Part shown: positions 23,994 to 33,043 of the stretch, one piece after another
Numbering within the stretch: position 1 is the first letter of the stretch
How the letters are laid out: every line of letters begins with the position of its first letter
NCBI GenBank assembly: GCA_031266935.1
Contig: JAISAC010000015.1
Location: forward strand, 1-36,892
Direction of reading: 5' to 3'
Origin: Prevotellaceae bacterium
GTDB lineage: Bacteria; Bacteroidota; Bacteroidia; Bacteroidales; UBA932
Length of the DNA: 36,892 nt
Notes under the pieces: generated by a model
What the model was told of the DNA's origin: nothing
Seen by the model: only the letters and a program-made list of their open reading frames with translations
Database searches by the model: none
Made by a program: the position numbers and the translations under genes

Positions 23994-24090
23994 CTAATAA
24001 TTAATAATTAACAATTAATAATTAACAATTAATAATTATCAACTATTAATTATTAATTATTAATTATTAATTATTAATTATTAATTGTTC
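23994..24090. repeat. AT-rich TTAATAATTAAC tandem array
   Basis: Tandem copies of AATTAATAATTAAC-type units are followed by TTATTAATTAT units that are their approximate complement, so the stretch can fold back on itself. The array runs into the coding region of the CE12-PL1 gene and encodes its last residues (IINN) and stop. A transcript-end role is plausible. Confidence 0.8.
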
Positions 24091-26202
24091 AAGGTATATT
24101 TCCAGATTAGTGTAGTCGTTGCTCAGCGTATAGGCAGCGCCGTCGGCGGCGTCTTTCGGGTTCAGGTTATGCTTTTCCTCCCATGCGTCGGGCATGCCGT
24201 CGCCGTCGGTATCTAAGGGCGCCGGAAGGCTTTTTAGCGCTGGCAAGCCGCCCACCTCGCGCTGCGAATCAATGAGGCCGTTCTTGCCGTAGGTAAAAGT
24301 TCCGGCGCGCACCTCGTTCAAAATACGGAGGTCGATAGCGTCGCGCACGTAGCTTGCGCCAACGCTGCGCAGCACGCTCTCGTAAGCTTCCTGCGCCGTG
24401 CCGGTTTGCGTTGGCATAACGCTGAGCGGCTCTTGCAGCCGCACGGTGCGCTCCAGCTTGGGGTAGTTCTCGCTCTCCTCCGAGTAGTCTATGCTAATGC
24501 CCACCTGCTCCTCGTAAACTTTGAAGTCAACGCCTCCTTTCCAATTGTTGGCGGTTACGGCTTCGCTTCCCTCCATTGCGTTACCCTCAACGTAGAATTT
24601 TCCGAAATCGTGAAACCCACCCCTGTCCTTGCTTTGCCATACCTCGATGATGCGGTGTCCGGCCGGTTTTCGGGTTGCTGGGCCAGGCTTGTAGTAGTTG
24701 TTCACGATGTTGTGCTGCCCGTTTTCGCCGGCGTAGGAGCTGTTGAAGCCCCAGTTGTAGATAACGTTATTGCGAAAATCTACCCATTCGGTGTTGGCGG
24801 TAGCCTCGTGGTAGCGGGCGCCGCAAAAGCGCGGGTTGCGGCTGCTGTGGTGCGCCAGCAGGTTATGGTGAAAGCTGGCGCCCATGCCGCCCCAAATGCC
24901 GCCGTAGCCGTGAGCGCCCTTGACGTGCACCGAGGCCGTGAGGCTTTCGGAGAGCAGGCACCATTGCAGGGTAAAGGATTCGTTGTTGTAGAACGAGCCG
25001 CACTCGTCGGTGCTCCAGCTCATGGAGCAGTGGTCTATGATGATATTTTTCCGGCGGCTGGCGCTCAGCGCGTCGTCGGTTACCTGATTGGCGTCGCCCA
25101 GCCGGAAGCGCAGGTAGCGCACAACGACCTGGTCTGCCTGTAGCTTCACCGGATAGCCGGTGATGGTAATGCCGTCGCCCGGAGCGCTTTGCCCGGCAAT
25201 GGTAACGTAGCTCTCGCTAACAGCCAACGGGCTTTGCAGCTCAACGTTACCCGACACCTTGAACAGCACCGTGCGCGCGCCCTTGGCCTCCACCGCCTCG
25301 CGCAGGCTTCCCGCCCCGCTGTCGTTCAGGTTCGTCACGTAAATTACCCTCCCGCCGCGTCCGCCCTGCGTGTACATACCAAAGCCTTCGGCGCCGACAA
25401 AAGCCGGCTTCGATTTGTTCGGCGCAAAGTAGCGGGCTGTGCCCGTCAAGCCAAATCCCAAGCAGGCAGCCAGCTCCGGTACTTTTGCGCGAAGCTCTTC
25501 TGCCGCCATGCGGGCAACCTCGCGCGCGCCGGCTTCTACCAGATGGGTGTCATCCTCCTTTCCCTCCACATCGGCTAAGCTCTCGCCGGGCTTGAGCCAC
25601 ATGAAAAAGCGCTTGGACTGCTCCGCGCCCAAGCTGTCAAGCCAGCGCGTAGTGGCCGCGTTGAGGTCAACGAGGGGCACGTTGAGCTGCAGGGCTACCT
25701 CGCGGGGTACCTCCACGTAGCGGCCGTGGGTATCCTCGATCTTTCCTGCGCGGTCGAACTTACGGCGGGCAATGGCGGTAAACAGCACCGGTTTGCCGCC
25801 CTTAGCCCGCGTCTCCTCCGCGTAGCGCGCAAGGTTTGCGCGAAAAGCGGTTTCTGCTTCCGCATACCGGGTGCTGTCGGCCTGCTTTTCGTCGTTGTGC
25901 CCAAACTGTATAAAGACGTAATCGCCGGGCTTTACGCGGTCTATTACCTTTTTCCAGCGCCCTTCGTCCCTGAAACTTTTTGTGCTTCGCCCGTTTACGG
26001 CGTAGTTCTCAACCGTTACCTCGCCTGTCAGAAATTCGGGTATGAGCATACCCCAGCCGCGCTCGCGCTTATCTTTGTCCAGCATTTTGTCGGCCATGGT
26101 AGAGTCGCCCACCATGAAGACGGTAAACGGCCTGTGCTCTGCGGCGCAAATGCAGAGCAGCATTACGGAAAGAAAAATCAGAGAATATTTCTTCGCTGCC
26201 AT
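24067..26202 (-). CDS. CE12 acetylesterase fused to PL1 pectate lyase
   Basis: A 711-residue exported enzyme. After the signal peptide (about 1-21) an SGNH esterase of CE12 type runs to about residue 245: MVGDSTM with Ser34, FIQFGHNDEKQ, and EDDTH with Asp217/His220. A PL1-type beta-helix follows (about 258-620): FGMYTQGGRGGRVIYVTNLN, AGSLREAVEAKG, VRYLRFRLGDAN, NIIIDHCSMSWSTDECGS and HHNLLAHHSSRNPR. The tail has a calcium-binding-like DTDGDGMPDAWEEKHNLNP, as in many Bacteroidetes PL1 enzymes. Removing acetyl groups and cutting the backbone in one polypeptide would suit acetylated pectin. The start is 4 bases after the stop of the GH28 gene, so both are one operon. Confidence 0.88.
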   Translation of the reverse strand: MAAKKYSLIFLSVMLLCICAAEHRPFTVFMVGDSTMADKMLDKDKRERGWGMLIPEFLTGEVTVENYAVNGRSTKSFRDEGRWKKVIDRVKPGDYVFIQFGHNDEKQADSTRYAEAETAFRANLARYAEETRAKGGKPVLFTAIARRKFDRAGKIEDTHGRYVEVPREVALQLNVPLVDLNAATTRWLDSLGAEQSKRFFMWLKPGESLADVEGKEDDTHLVEAGAREVARMAAEELRAKVPELAACLGFGLTGTARYFAPNKSKPAFVGAEGFGMYTQGGRGGRVIYVTNLNDSGAGSLREAVEAKGARTVLFKVSGNVELQSPLAVSESYVTIAGQSAPGDGITITGYPVKLQADQVVVRYLRFRLGDANQVTDDALSASRRKNIIIDHCSMSWSTDECGSFYNNESFTLQWCLLSESLTASVHVKGAHGYGGIWGGMGASFHHNLLAHHSSRNPRFCGARYHEATANTEWVDFRNNVIYNWGFNSSYAGENGQHNIVNNYYKPGPATRKPAGHRIIEVWQSKDRGGFHDFGKFYVEGNAMEGSEAVTANNWKGGVDFKVYEEQVGISIDYSEESENYPKLERTVRLQEPLSVMPTQTGTAQEAYESVLRSVGASYVRDAIDLRILNEVRAGTFTYGKNGLIDSQREVGGLPALKSLPAPLDTDGDGMPDAWEEKHNLNPKDAADGAAYTLSNDYTNLEIYLEQLIINN

Positions 26203-26206
26203 ATCG

Positions 26207-27598
26207 CTATTTGGTTAGCTGTCCGTTGATGTACAGGTTGGCGTACTTTACGTCCCGCGCGCCGGATATTGAGTTGCCCTTCTCCACGCCGTTGAAGGAG
26301 CTGTTCGACACGCTCACGTCGTACACATTCTCCAAGCCCTCCAGGCCGGTAATCAGCACGCCGTAGCGGCTTTTTTCGGAGGTTACGTTTTCGAGGTGTA
26401 CGTTGCGCACGGTTGGCGGAAAATCGCGCTGGCACTGCTCGCGGGGGTCGTACACCAGATTTATTTTGAGCACGGCCTCCTTGCACTGCCCAACCTTCAC
26501 GTTCCGAACAAACACGTTCTCGACGATGCCGCCGCGGCAGGCGCTCGTTTTGATGCGAATCACCCGCTCCAGCTCGGGGCTGTCCATTTCGCAATTTTCG
26601 ACGTACAGGTTTTTGTAGCCGCCGGATATTTCGCTTCCTATCACCACGCCGCCGTGTCCGTCCTTCATTTTGCAGCGGCGCACGATAATATTTTCGCTTG
26701 GCCTGTTCCAGCGGCGTCCGTCGTTGTTTCGCCCCGACTTGATGGCAATGCAATCGTCGCCCGTATCGAAGGTGCAGCCTTCGATGAGCACGTTGCTGCA
26801 CGATTCGGGGTCGCAGCCGTCGCTGTTGGGGCCGTGGCTCACCACGTTGACGTTGCGCACCGTCAGCTGGTCGCAGAGCAGCGGGTGGATAACCCAAAAC
26901 GGCGAGTTGATAAGCTTCACGTCCTCTATCAGCACGCGGGTGCACTCGTAGAGGTTGATGAGCTGCGGGCGCAGGCCATCCTCCTCGGCCATAACGCGCG
27001 CCTCGACGGGCGTTTTGCTTTGCTCAAACTCCAGCAGCTTTGGGCGCCCCGTGCGCTGCGAGATTTGCCCTTCCTTGTAGCCGTACTTTACGGCGCCGCA
27101 CTTTGCCCACCAGTCGCTGTTTGAGGCGCTGCCGTCGATAGTTCCCTTGCCGGTGACGCCAACGTTTACGGCCTTGTATGCGTAGATGAGGGGGCGCGCG
27201 TTGTAGCAGTCTATGCCTTCCCAGCGCGTTAGCGTTGCAGGGAAGTAGTACTTTGCCTCGGTGGTGAACTTCAGCACGGCGCCCTCCTCAAGGTGAAGGT
27301 TTACGTTGCTTTTTAGCGTTATGGGGCCGGTGTAGAACACGCCTGGGGGTACCGTTACCGTGCCGCCGCCGCCGCCGGAGCAGGCGCTGATGGCGCTGTC
27401 TATGGCCTTATGGTTGAGCTGCGCAGGGTTGCCGGCCACAGCGCCAAAGGCGGTAATCGCAACCTGCTGCGCTTTGAAGACCGGCAAGCCGATGCTTTTT
27501 TCGACCACCGCAGCTTGCTGCCACGCTTCCTGCATGGTTTGGCCGTTGGCGCATACCGTCGGCAGCAGGATACCCGCAAAGAGAATAATTTTTTTCAT
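26207..27598 (-). CDS. GH28 polygalacturonase
   Basis: A 463-residue exported enzyme with signal peptide MKKIILFAGILLPTVCANG. The pectin-lyase fold is introduced by VAITAFGAVAGN and GGTVTVPPGVFYTGPI. All GH28 catalytic elements are present: NSDGCD (Asp260), TGDDCIAIKSG (Asp281/Asp282), GHGGVVIGSE (His315) and RIKT. Unlike the GH28 at 10646, this one has the classical GDDC block and a substrate region (KSGRNNDGRRWNRPSENI) typical of exo-acting Bacteroidetes enzymes. It would release galacturonate from homogalacturonan ends. It is the first gene of a minus-strand operon with the CE12-PL1 gene. The promoter box at 27687-27694 lies about 90 bases upstream. Confidence 0.92.
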   Translation of the reverse strand: MKKIILFAGILLPTVCANGQTMQEAWQQAAVVEKSIGLPVFKAQQVAITAFGAVAGNPAQLNHKAIDSAISACSGGGGGTVTVPPGVFYTGPITLKSNVNLHLEEGAVLKFTTEAKYYFPATLTRWEGIDCYNARPLIYAYKAVNVGVTGKGTIDGSASNSDWWAKCGAVKYGYKEGQISQRTGRPKLLEFEQSKTPVEARVMAEEDGLRPQLINLYECTRVLIEDVKLINSPFWVIHPLLCDQLTVRNVNVVSHGPNSDGCDPESCSNVLIEGCTFDTGDDCIAIKSGRNNDGRRWNRPSENIIVRRCKMKDGHGGVVIGSEISGGYKNLYVENCEMDSPELERVIRIKTSACRGGIVENVFVRNVKVGQCKEAVLKINLVYDPREQCQRDFPPTVRNVHLENVTSEKSRYGVLITGLEGLENVYDVSVSNSSFNGVEKGNSISGARDVKYANLYINGQLTK

Positions 27599-27686
27599 AC
27601 GCTACAATTTAATAATTTGGATAATAGTGAATTACACATAAGCCACACGTGCAGCTGCCTTTTTGCAGCGGCAGGCTTAACCGGTG

Positions 27687-27694
27687 CAAATATA
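27687..27694 (-). promoter_or_regulatory. -7 box of the GH28/CE12-PL1 operon
   Basis: On the minus strand TATATTTG followed by C fits the Bacteroidetes -7 consensus. At the expected -33 position there is no TTTG; instead the palindrome GTGTGCGCACAC begins there. Confidence 0.55.
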
Positions 27695-27713
27695 GCATAT
27701 ATTTTTCATTTAC

Positions 27714-27725
27714 GTGTGCGCACAC
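27714..27725. promoter_or_regulatory. Palindrome over the -33 region (operator candidate)
   Basis: GTGTGCGCACAC is a perfect 12-bp palindrome starting exactly 19 bases upstream of the -7 box. A regulator binding here would compete with or recruit RNA polymerase. The regulator is unknown. Confidence 0.4.
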
Positions 27726-27829
27726 ATAAATTATTTTGAAAAGCAGGAATTTTTCCAAGCGCCATTCCCTCGAAGCAGGGTGCGCAAATCTACGTAATTT
27801 TTCTGCCGACATTTGAATTATGCCCTCTC

Positions 27830-27887
27830 AAAAAACTGCTGCGCAGCTTCCACCGGCCTTGAAAGGCCGACGGAAGCCGCGCAGCAG
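27830..27887 (-). terminator. Rho-independent terminator of the 1581-residue protein gene
   Basis: On the minus strand, a long GC-rich hairpin (27887 to 27836, outer arms CTGCTGCGC and GCGCAGCAG, inner stem GGCCTTTCAAGGCC) is followed by TTTTTT. It lies 30 bases after the stop codon at 27917. Confidence 0.85.
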
Positions 27888-27916
27888 GGTGGACTTGAGA
27901 TATCCGATAGCCAAGC

Positions 27917-30900
27917 TTAGTTGAGTACCGCCACTTTCACGGCTTGGCTACCTGCTACCACAACGTAGAGGCCGGCGCTCACGGTAAACTCCTGCACATC
28001 GCCGGTAGAAACGACGCGGTAAACAACGCTTCCGCTGATATTAACCACCGTTATGGCAGCTCCCGCCGCTGCGCCGCGCACCACAATGGTCGAGGGGCGC
28101 GCGGTAACAAGCACGCTACCGTCCGCCACGCGGCTAACGCCCGTTGCCGCTGACGCAAGCCCCGCAATAGCCGCATCAAGAGCTTCCTGCGCGGCGACGA
28201 GGTCGGCAAGTACAGGGGCGTTGGGGTCGCTGAGCGCAGCATCGGCAGCAGAAAGGGCAGCTTGCAGAGCATCCCAACTTGCCGGAGTGTAGTGCGCCTG
28301 AGCGTAGGTTGCCCGCGTATTCTCAACCGCGTCCTGAAGAGCAAGCCTTGCGGCGCTCAGCTTGGTAACCAGCCCGCCAACGGCGTTGCCAATGGCAGCT
28401 CCGGCAGCCTCATACTCGGCTACGGTGTGCTCCTCGCCGTCGTCGAGGAGGGCTTGGGCGGCGGCAAGGCTATCCTGCAAGGCTGCGTAGGTGGCAACGG
28501 TGTAGGTTGCCTCGTCGTAGGCTGCCTGCGCAGCGTTGATGGTATCCTGCAGGGCAAGCCTTGCAGCGCTCACCTTAGTTACCAAGCTATTGATGGCGTT
28601 GCTTATGTTCTCGCCTGCGGCTTCGAGCTGCTCAACCGTAGCGGCGTTATCGCTGAGGAGGGGCAGGGCTGCGCCTACAGCGCTCTGCAACGCTCCATGA
28701 GTTGCAGCGGTGTACACGGCGGCGGAGTATTCGGCGGCGGAGTCTATCAATACCGCCAAAGCTTGCCGCGCATTGTCGAGAACTTTTGTAACCAGCCCCT
28801 CAACGGCGCCGGACAGGTCGCTTATGGCGGCCAGCAGCTCAGGCTCCGTTGCCTCGGCAGGTTTGCCGAGAAGGTCGTCGCCGCGGGCAATGGCTACCTG
28901 TAAAGTATCCCACGTTTCGGAAGTGTAAACATCCTGCGGGTACTTCACCTTTGCGGAGTCCACCGCATCCTGCAGCTCTGCAAGCAGGGCGCCGATGTTT
29001 TTAACGATAAGCCCGTTTACGGCGGTGCGGATGTTAGCCGCGGCAGCTTCTACAGCGTCGCCTGTAAGCAACGCAGGGTCGGCCAGCACGCCGTCGGCGC
29101 CTGCCAGCGCACCCTGTAGCGTTTGCCAGCTTGCCGTGGTGTATGGCCCGGGGTCATTGTAGGCAATCCTCACGGTTTTCAGCGTATCCTCCAGCCCGTC
29201 GCGGAAGTTTGGCTGCGGCTGCAATCCTGCGAAGCTGTGCGATAAAATGTAGCTGCTGTATGCCAAATGCGATTCTGTGTATAAGCCCTTACCTGCCGTA
29301 GCGCCGGCTATCGCGTTAGGGCCGCCTTGCGCACGGCCTACCGTAATCATTTGGTCGTTGAAGAACATGGCGTCCCAAGCCGTTGTTGTACCGCTCTTTC
29401 CCGCAAAAAGCTGGCGAGACGTTACCCCCGAAAGGTCGGCGGCGTTGAAGGTGTGCAACTGCGTACCGTAGGAGTAACCGTAGCAGTACAGCCTGTTTTC
29501 GCGAAACGCTACGCGATAGTAGTTGGAGATAACGTTGTTAACCTCTCTCGCTGCTCCGGATACCGTTCCGGTGGTAGGGTTAAGGCGCATAACGTAGCCC
29601 CGCTGGGTTGCGGTGCCGTCCAGCAGCTGCTTCCCGTCGCTCGTGTGGACAAATCCGGTGAAGCGACCCGTGAGGAAGAGTTCGCCGCCTTCGCAGGTGA
29701 GCTGCTCCATGTATATACGCCCTCCCGAGGTGCCCGCAGGCCGCGACTTGAGGTGGGTAAGCCACTGCAGGTCGGGCGCTTCGCCGCTCACGTCAAACCG
29801 CGCAACAAAGGCGTCGTACTTTTCCGTAGGGTAAACAGTATCGCCCTGCAACACGGCGTATTCTATACCTACCGAGTCGGCGTGAGTAGCCACCATGTTC
29901 CCCGTAACGAACAGCTTGCTGCCGTCGATGGTCATCGCCCCAAGGCTTTCGTAAAGTAGCTTTCCTCCTGCTTCGAGGTGCCAGAGGTAGCTTCCGTTGG
30001 GGTCGAGCTTGGCAAGGAGCATGTCGCCTCTCCCTATTTGCGAGTCTCCTGTCCAGCCTTCAGCGTTTCGAGGAGTAAGAGTTTTCGTGTCGCCACCGGG
30101 CGTGGTAAAGGTGATTTTCTTCACGTAGCGCCCCGCAACGTAGATGCTGCCGTCCTTACCTTCCTCCAGCCCGTTGATGTAGATGGCGTCGGAGGCCGCC
30201 CCTGATGTCGTGTTCGATATAGGCGTATCGTCCACGTTGAGGAAGTGTTTCATCCACAGCACGTGGCCGTTGGCGTCCACCTTTACAAGTACGCCCTGAG
30301 AGGTATTTTTTTGAGGATTATAATCCCACCTTAGCGTAGCCTTGGTGACCCCATCGTTTTCTACCAGCCTCAAAAATAAGCTGTCGCTGCCAGCGGCCGG
30401 AGGCAGCGCTCCCGAGAATCGAACTTTCAGCGCCAGCAGCAAGCCGCTGTCGGCGGTAACGGTTGTCGCCGTGTAGGCAATGTCTATATCGCCGCGGTCG
30501 CTGGTCAGCTGCCAAATAACATTCCCCTGCTTGTCCAGCTTATGGATGAGCAGGTTTCTTGTGCTTGTGACGCTGTTGGTGATTTGGTGGTGCCCTTCGG
30601 GGGTTGTGTCGGTAATAAGCGTACCTTCATCATCGTAATGGTTGTAAACGGCCTTTACAGATTGGAAATTTTGACCGTCTTTTTGCGTGTAAAAGTTGCT
30701 AAGGGTAAATACGCTGTTGCCGTCCAAGCTTGGGGTGATGGATTGCGTTGTGGTCGTTGGCGTACTGTTGCCGTTTACCGTAGGTTTGATAATCGCTCCC
30801 CACTGAAATTCGGGCGTATTTTCCGCAATCCCCGCCTTGGCGCTGCGGATGTTGTCAATGGCTGCGCTTGCCTCCTGCTCGGAGGGCGCACCCGTGAGGA

Positions 30901-32662
30901 GAGTTTCTGCAGCGGCAACGGCGGTCTGCAAAAGCGACCACGTGCCGGGCGTATAGTTAAGAGGGTTTAGCGTTTTGACGGAGTCAATCGTTTTCTCCAG
31001 CCGGTCGAAGGTATTCCCCGGCAGCTTTAGCTCGTCTATCCCAAAGGCGAGGAAGTAAGCGCTGAAGGCCGGCGGCGCTTCGGTAGCTATGCCTCCGGTA
31101 ACCCCCGGAATGGAGGTGGCGTTGCGCACTCTGGCGAGCGCAAGGAGTGTACTGTCGAGAAACAGCCCGTCGAAGGCAGTTCCTCCGGCAAGGAGCGGTT
31201 GATGGGTTTCGCCGGTAAAGTCGGCATTGTAGGTGCGGTACCACGCCGAGGGGTTCAGCACACCCGTCCCACTCATGGTATAGCCGTAGGCGTGTACTTT
31301 GCTTCCACGCAGGGCAACGGTGTACGCTTCCGAAATGCCGGTGGAGTCATCCTTCACCTTCCCCAGCACCTCTCCGGTGTAGGGATCTTGGCGTATGATG
31401 AACGCTTTGAGTTGGGCGGCTGTGGCTCCTGTGGCAAGGTCGTTGGCCAATACTTGCGTTCCGTCGGCTTTGTCGATAAATCCGGTGAACGAACCCGAAA
31501 GGAATACGCTCCCGCCGTCGTAGTTGATGTTGGTAACTTTAATGCGTCCGCCTCTATTAACCGTTGACGTGCTGTCTTGCGGTCGGGCGTTGAAGAGGGT
31601 TACCCACTTGGCTGTTGGGTTTGCGCCGTCTATGTCAATGCGGGCAGAGTAGGCGTTATCGTCCAGCGTAGAAGGGGTAATGGTATGCCCCAGCAGGGTA
31701 GCCGACCTGCGGGTTGGGGCAGTGTCGGCCTTCACGTTGCCGTAAATGTAGAGGGCGCTTTTGTGGAGCGTCATGCTGTTGATACCCTGCGAGGCTATCG
31801 TTCCTTCTGCCTCCACGCTATACAAAAAACTTCCGTTGGGGTCGAGTTTGAGCAGCAAGATGTCACCCTTGGTGTTGTGGGGGATGAGGCGTTGCTCATC
31901 GCCGTTGGCCTTACTCAGGGTGATGGTATCGGCGTACCAGCCTCCGAGGTAGTAGCAGCCATCGCTGCCTGCCTCCAACCCCATAACCCTGATAGCGTCC
32001 GAACTTTCGCCGTCGCTCACCTTGATAAGATGCTTCACCCACTCTACCTGCCCGCTGCCGCTTATCTTTGCGGCAACCAGCTGGTAGGAGTCTGCTTTAC
32101 GGTAGCCTGTCCACTTTACGCCCGTTTTTACGCCGCTGTTGTCTATGAGCTGCAGGAGGCTGTCGTCGGCAAACTGGTTGCTGTTGGTAAAGCGTACCTT
32201 CACTGCGAGCAGCGCGCCGCCGTCGGGGGTCGGAGTTATCTGCGAGTAGCTGCCGGCAATGTCGCCTCGGTCGCTGGTTACCTGCCACAGCACCTTTCCC
32301 TGCGTGTCGTGCTTGTAGGCAAACAGGTTGTTGTTGGCACCGGTGCTGGTTTTCAGCGCACCTTGCGGGGTAACTCTTTCGGTGAGCGCACCGGCAGCGT
32401 CGTAGTGTTTGTAGGTGGCGTACTTGTAGGCGTTGGTGGCGTGCGAGGTGAACGTCCCCAAGGTAAACAGTTCGCCGCCGGCGTTTGCCTTGACGAATTG
32501 AGGGGAATTTGTTCCGCTGGTAGTGCTTTCATCGTTTGACCTTAACACTGCGCCCCACTGAAATTCGGGGCTGTTAGCCGCGCTAAGCTGCTGTGCGCAA
32601 AGGGCGGCGGTAAAGAGGATGGCAAGGGATAGCGATTTTTTTGATTTTTTCTGCTTTTTCAT
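27917..32662 (-). CDS. Giant secreted FIVAR-repeat protein with duplicated module
   Basis: A 1581-residue exported protein with a signal peptide (about 1-28). Residues about 29-550 and 612-1140 are two copies of one module; each begins (S/T)PEFQWGA and shares SDRGDI, LLKLDPNGSFLYS / LLAKLDPNGSYLWH and GSKVHAYGY / ENRLYCYGY landmarks. They resemble beta-propeller-like repeat proteins with PNG turns. A FIVAR-type helical repeat sits between them (about 553-611). Five more follow at about 1150-1505, marked by YTxxTWxxLQxA-type and xNAINSLVTK-type ends. The last 70 residues (from GVSRVADGSVLVTARPSTI) end in GLYVVVAGSQAVKVAVLN, like a type IX secretion sorting domain. A cell-surface adhesin or scaffold fits best; the ligand is unknown. 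No catalytic motif was seen. Confidence 0.75.
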   Translation of the reverse strand: MKKQKKSKKSLSLAILFTAALCAQQLSAANSPEFQWGAVLRSNDESTTSGTNSPQFVKANAGGELFTLGTFTSHATNAYKYATYKHYDAAGALTERVTPQGALKTSTGANNNLFAYKHDTQGKVLWQVTSDRGDIAGSYSQITPTPDGGALLAVKVRFTNSNQFADDSLLQLIDNSGVKTGVKWTGYRKADSYQLVAAKISGSGQVEWVKHLIKVSDGESSDAIRVMGLEAGSDGCYYLGGWYADTITLSKANGDEQRLIPHNTKGDILLLKLDPNGSFLYSVEAEGTIASQGINSMTLHKSALYIYGNVKADTAPTRRSATLLGHTITPSTLDDNAYSARIDIDGANPTAKWVTLFNARPQDSTSTVNRGGRIKVTNINYDGGSVFLSGSFTGFIDKADGTQVLANDLATGATAAQLKAFIIRQDPYTGEVLGKVKDDSTGISEAYTVALRGSKVHAYGYTMSGTGVLNPSAWYRTYNADFTGETHQPLLAGGTAFDGLFLDSTLLALARVRNATSIPGVTGGIATEAPPAFSAYFLAFGIDELKLPGNTFDRLEKTIDSVKTLNPLNYTPGTWSLLQTAVAAAETLLTGAPSEQEASAAIDNIRSAKAGIAENTPEFQWGAIIKPTVNGNSTPTTTTQSITPSLDGNSVFTLSNFYTQKDGQNFQSVKAVYNHYDDEGTLITDTTPEGHHQITNSVTSTRNLLIHKLDKQGNVIWQLTSDRGDIDIAYTATTVTADSGLLLALKVRFSGALPPAAGSDSLFLRLVENDGVTKATLRWDYNPQKNTSQGVLVKVDANGHVLWMKHFLNVDDTPISNTTSGAASDAIYINGLEEGKDGSIYVAGRYVKKITFTTPGGDTKTLTPRNAEGWTGDSQIGRGDMLLAKLDPNGSYLWHLEAGGKLLYESLGAMTIDGSKLFVTGNMVATHADSVGIEYAVLQGDTVYPTEKYDAFVARFDVSGEAPDLQWLTHLKSRPAGTSGGRIYMEQLTCEGGELFLTGRFTGFVHTSDGKQLLDGTATQRGYVMRLNPTTGTVSGAAREVNNVISNYYRVAFRENRLYCYGYSYGTQLHTFNAADLSGVTSRQLFAGKSGTTTAWDAMFFNDQMITVGRAQGGPNAIAGATAGKGLYTESHLAYSSYILSHSFAGLQPQPNFRDGLEDTLKTVRIAYNDPGPYTTASWQTLQGALAGADGVLADPALLTGDAVEAAAANIRTAVNGLIVKNIGALLAELQDAVDSAKVKYPQDVYTSETWDTLQVAIARGDDLLGKPAEATEPELLAAISDLSGAVEGLVTKVLDNARQALAVLIDSAAEYSAAVYTAATHGALQSAVGAALPLLSDNAATVEQLEAAGENISNAINSLVTKVSAARLALQDTINAAQAAYDEATYTVATYAALQDSLAAAQALLDDGEEHTVAEYEAAGAAIGNAVGGLVTKLSAARLALQDAVENTRATYAQAHYTPASWDALQAALSAADAALSDPNAPVLADLVAAQEALDAAIAGLASAATGVSRVADGSVLVTARPSTIVVRGAAAGAAITVVNISGSVVYRVVSTGDVQEFTVSAGLYVVVAGSQAVKVAVLN

Positions 32663-32708
32663 TTGTTGTATTGATTTTACGTTTAAAGTTTCGTGAAAAA
32701 TTTCACTG

Positions 32709-32716
32709 CAAAGATA
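32709..32716 (-). promoter_or_regulatory. -7 box of the FIVAR protein gene
   Basis: On the minus strand TATCTTTG followed by C fits TAnnTTTG and lies about 47 bases before the start codon. The expected -33 position reads TTTT, one base from TTTG. Confidence 0.55.
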
Positions 32717-32735
32717 CAGACCTTGAAAAGCATAA

Positions 32736-32759
32736 AAAATACCGAGTTCTTGGTATTTT
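32736..32759. promoter_or_regulatory. Inverted repeat over the -33 region
   Basis: AAAATACC (32736-32743) and GGTATTTT (32752-32759) flank an 8-base centre. The repeat starts exactly 19 bases upstream of the -7 box, a position suited to an operator. Confidence 0.4.
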
Positions 32760-32962
32760 ATAATCAGCCGCTTGCGCTACCTTTGCCTGCGGATTTGCGG
32801 GCGCAAGCTTACATCAGGTATCTTTCCGGTACTTCCGGACGTGCCCCGCCATGCAAGTAAAAATCACCATAAATGATGATTGCGCGGCTTTGAGAAGAAG
32901 AGTACTTTTGTAAATCGGAAATAGCGGACGACGAAATGGTCGAAAAGCTGACAAATCTAAAC

Positions 32963-32993
32963 CTTGCATACACGCAAAAAAGATTTACCTTTG
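32963..32993 (+). promoter_or_regulatory. Promoter of the PD-(D/E)XK / TonB receptor pair
   Basis: CTTG (32963-32966), 19 bases, TACCTTTG (32986-32993). Transcription would start near 33000, which excludes the upstream start at 32936 and supports ATG 33044. Confidence 0.65.
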
Positions 32994-33043
32994 CAGTAAC
33001 AAATTTTGTAATAAGCTACTTAACTACAATTATTATTACGATT

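Larger units (their letters stand above)
32663..33043. other. Divergent intergenic region
   Basis: About 380 bases between divergently transcribed genes. It holds a minus-strand promoter with an overlapping inverted repeat (32709-32759), a weak + strand -7 box TACCTTTG at 32778-32785, and a strong + strand promoter at 32963-32993. A small open extension at 32936-33043 is considered leader, not protein. Confidence 0.65.

Noticed and set aside
32936-33043. Longer N-terminus for the PD-(D/E)XK protein
   Set aside because: A strong promoter lies inside this stretch, and family members begin near the ATG at 33044.
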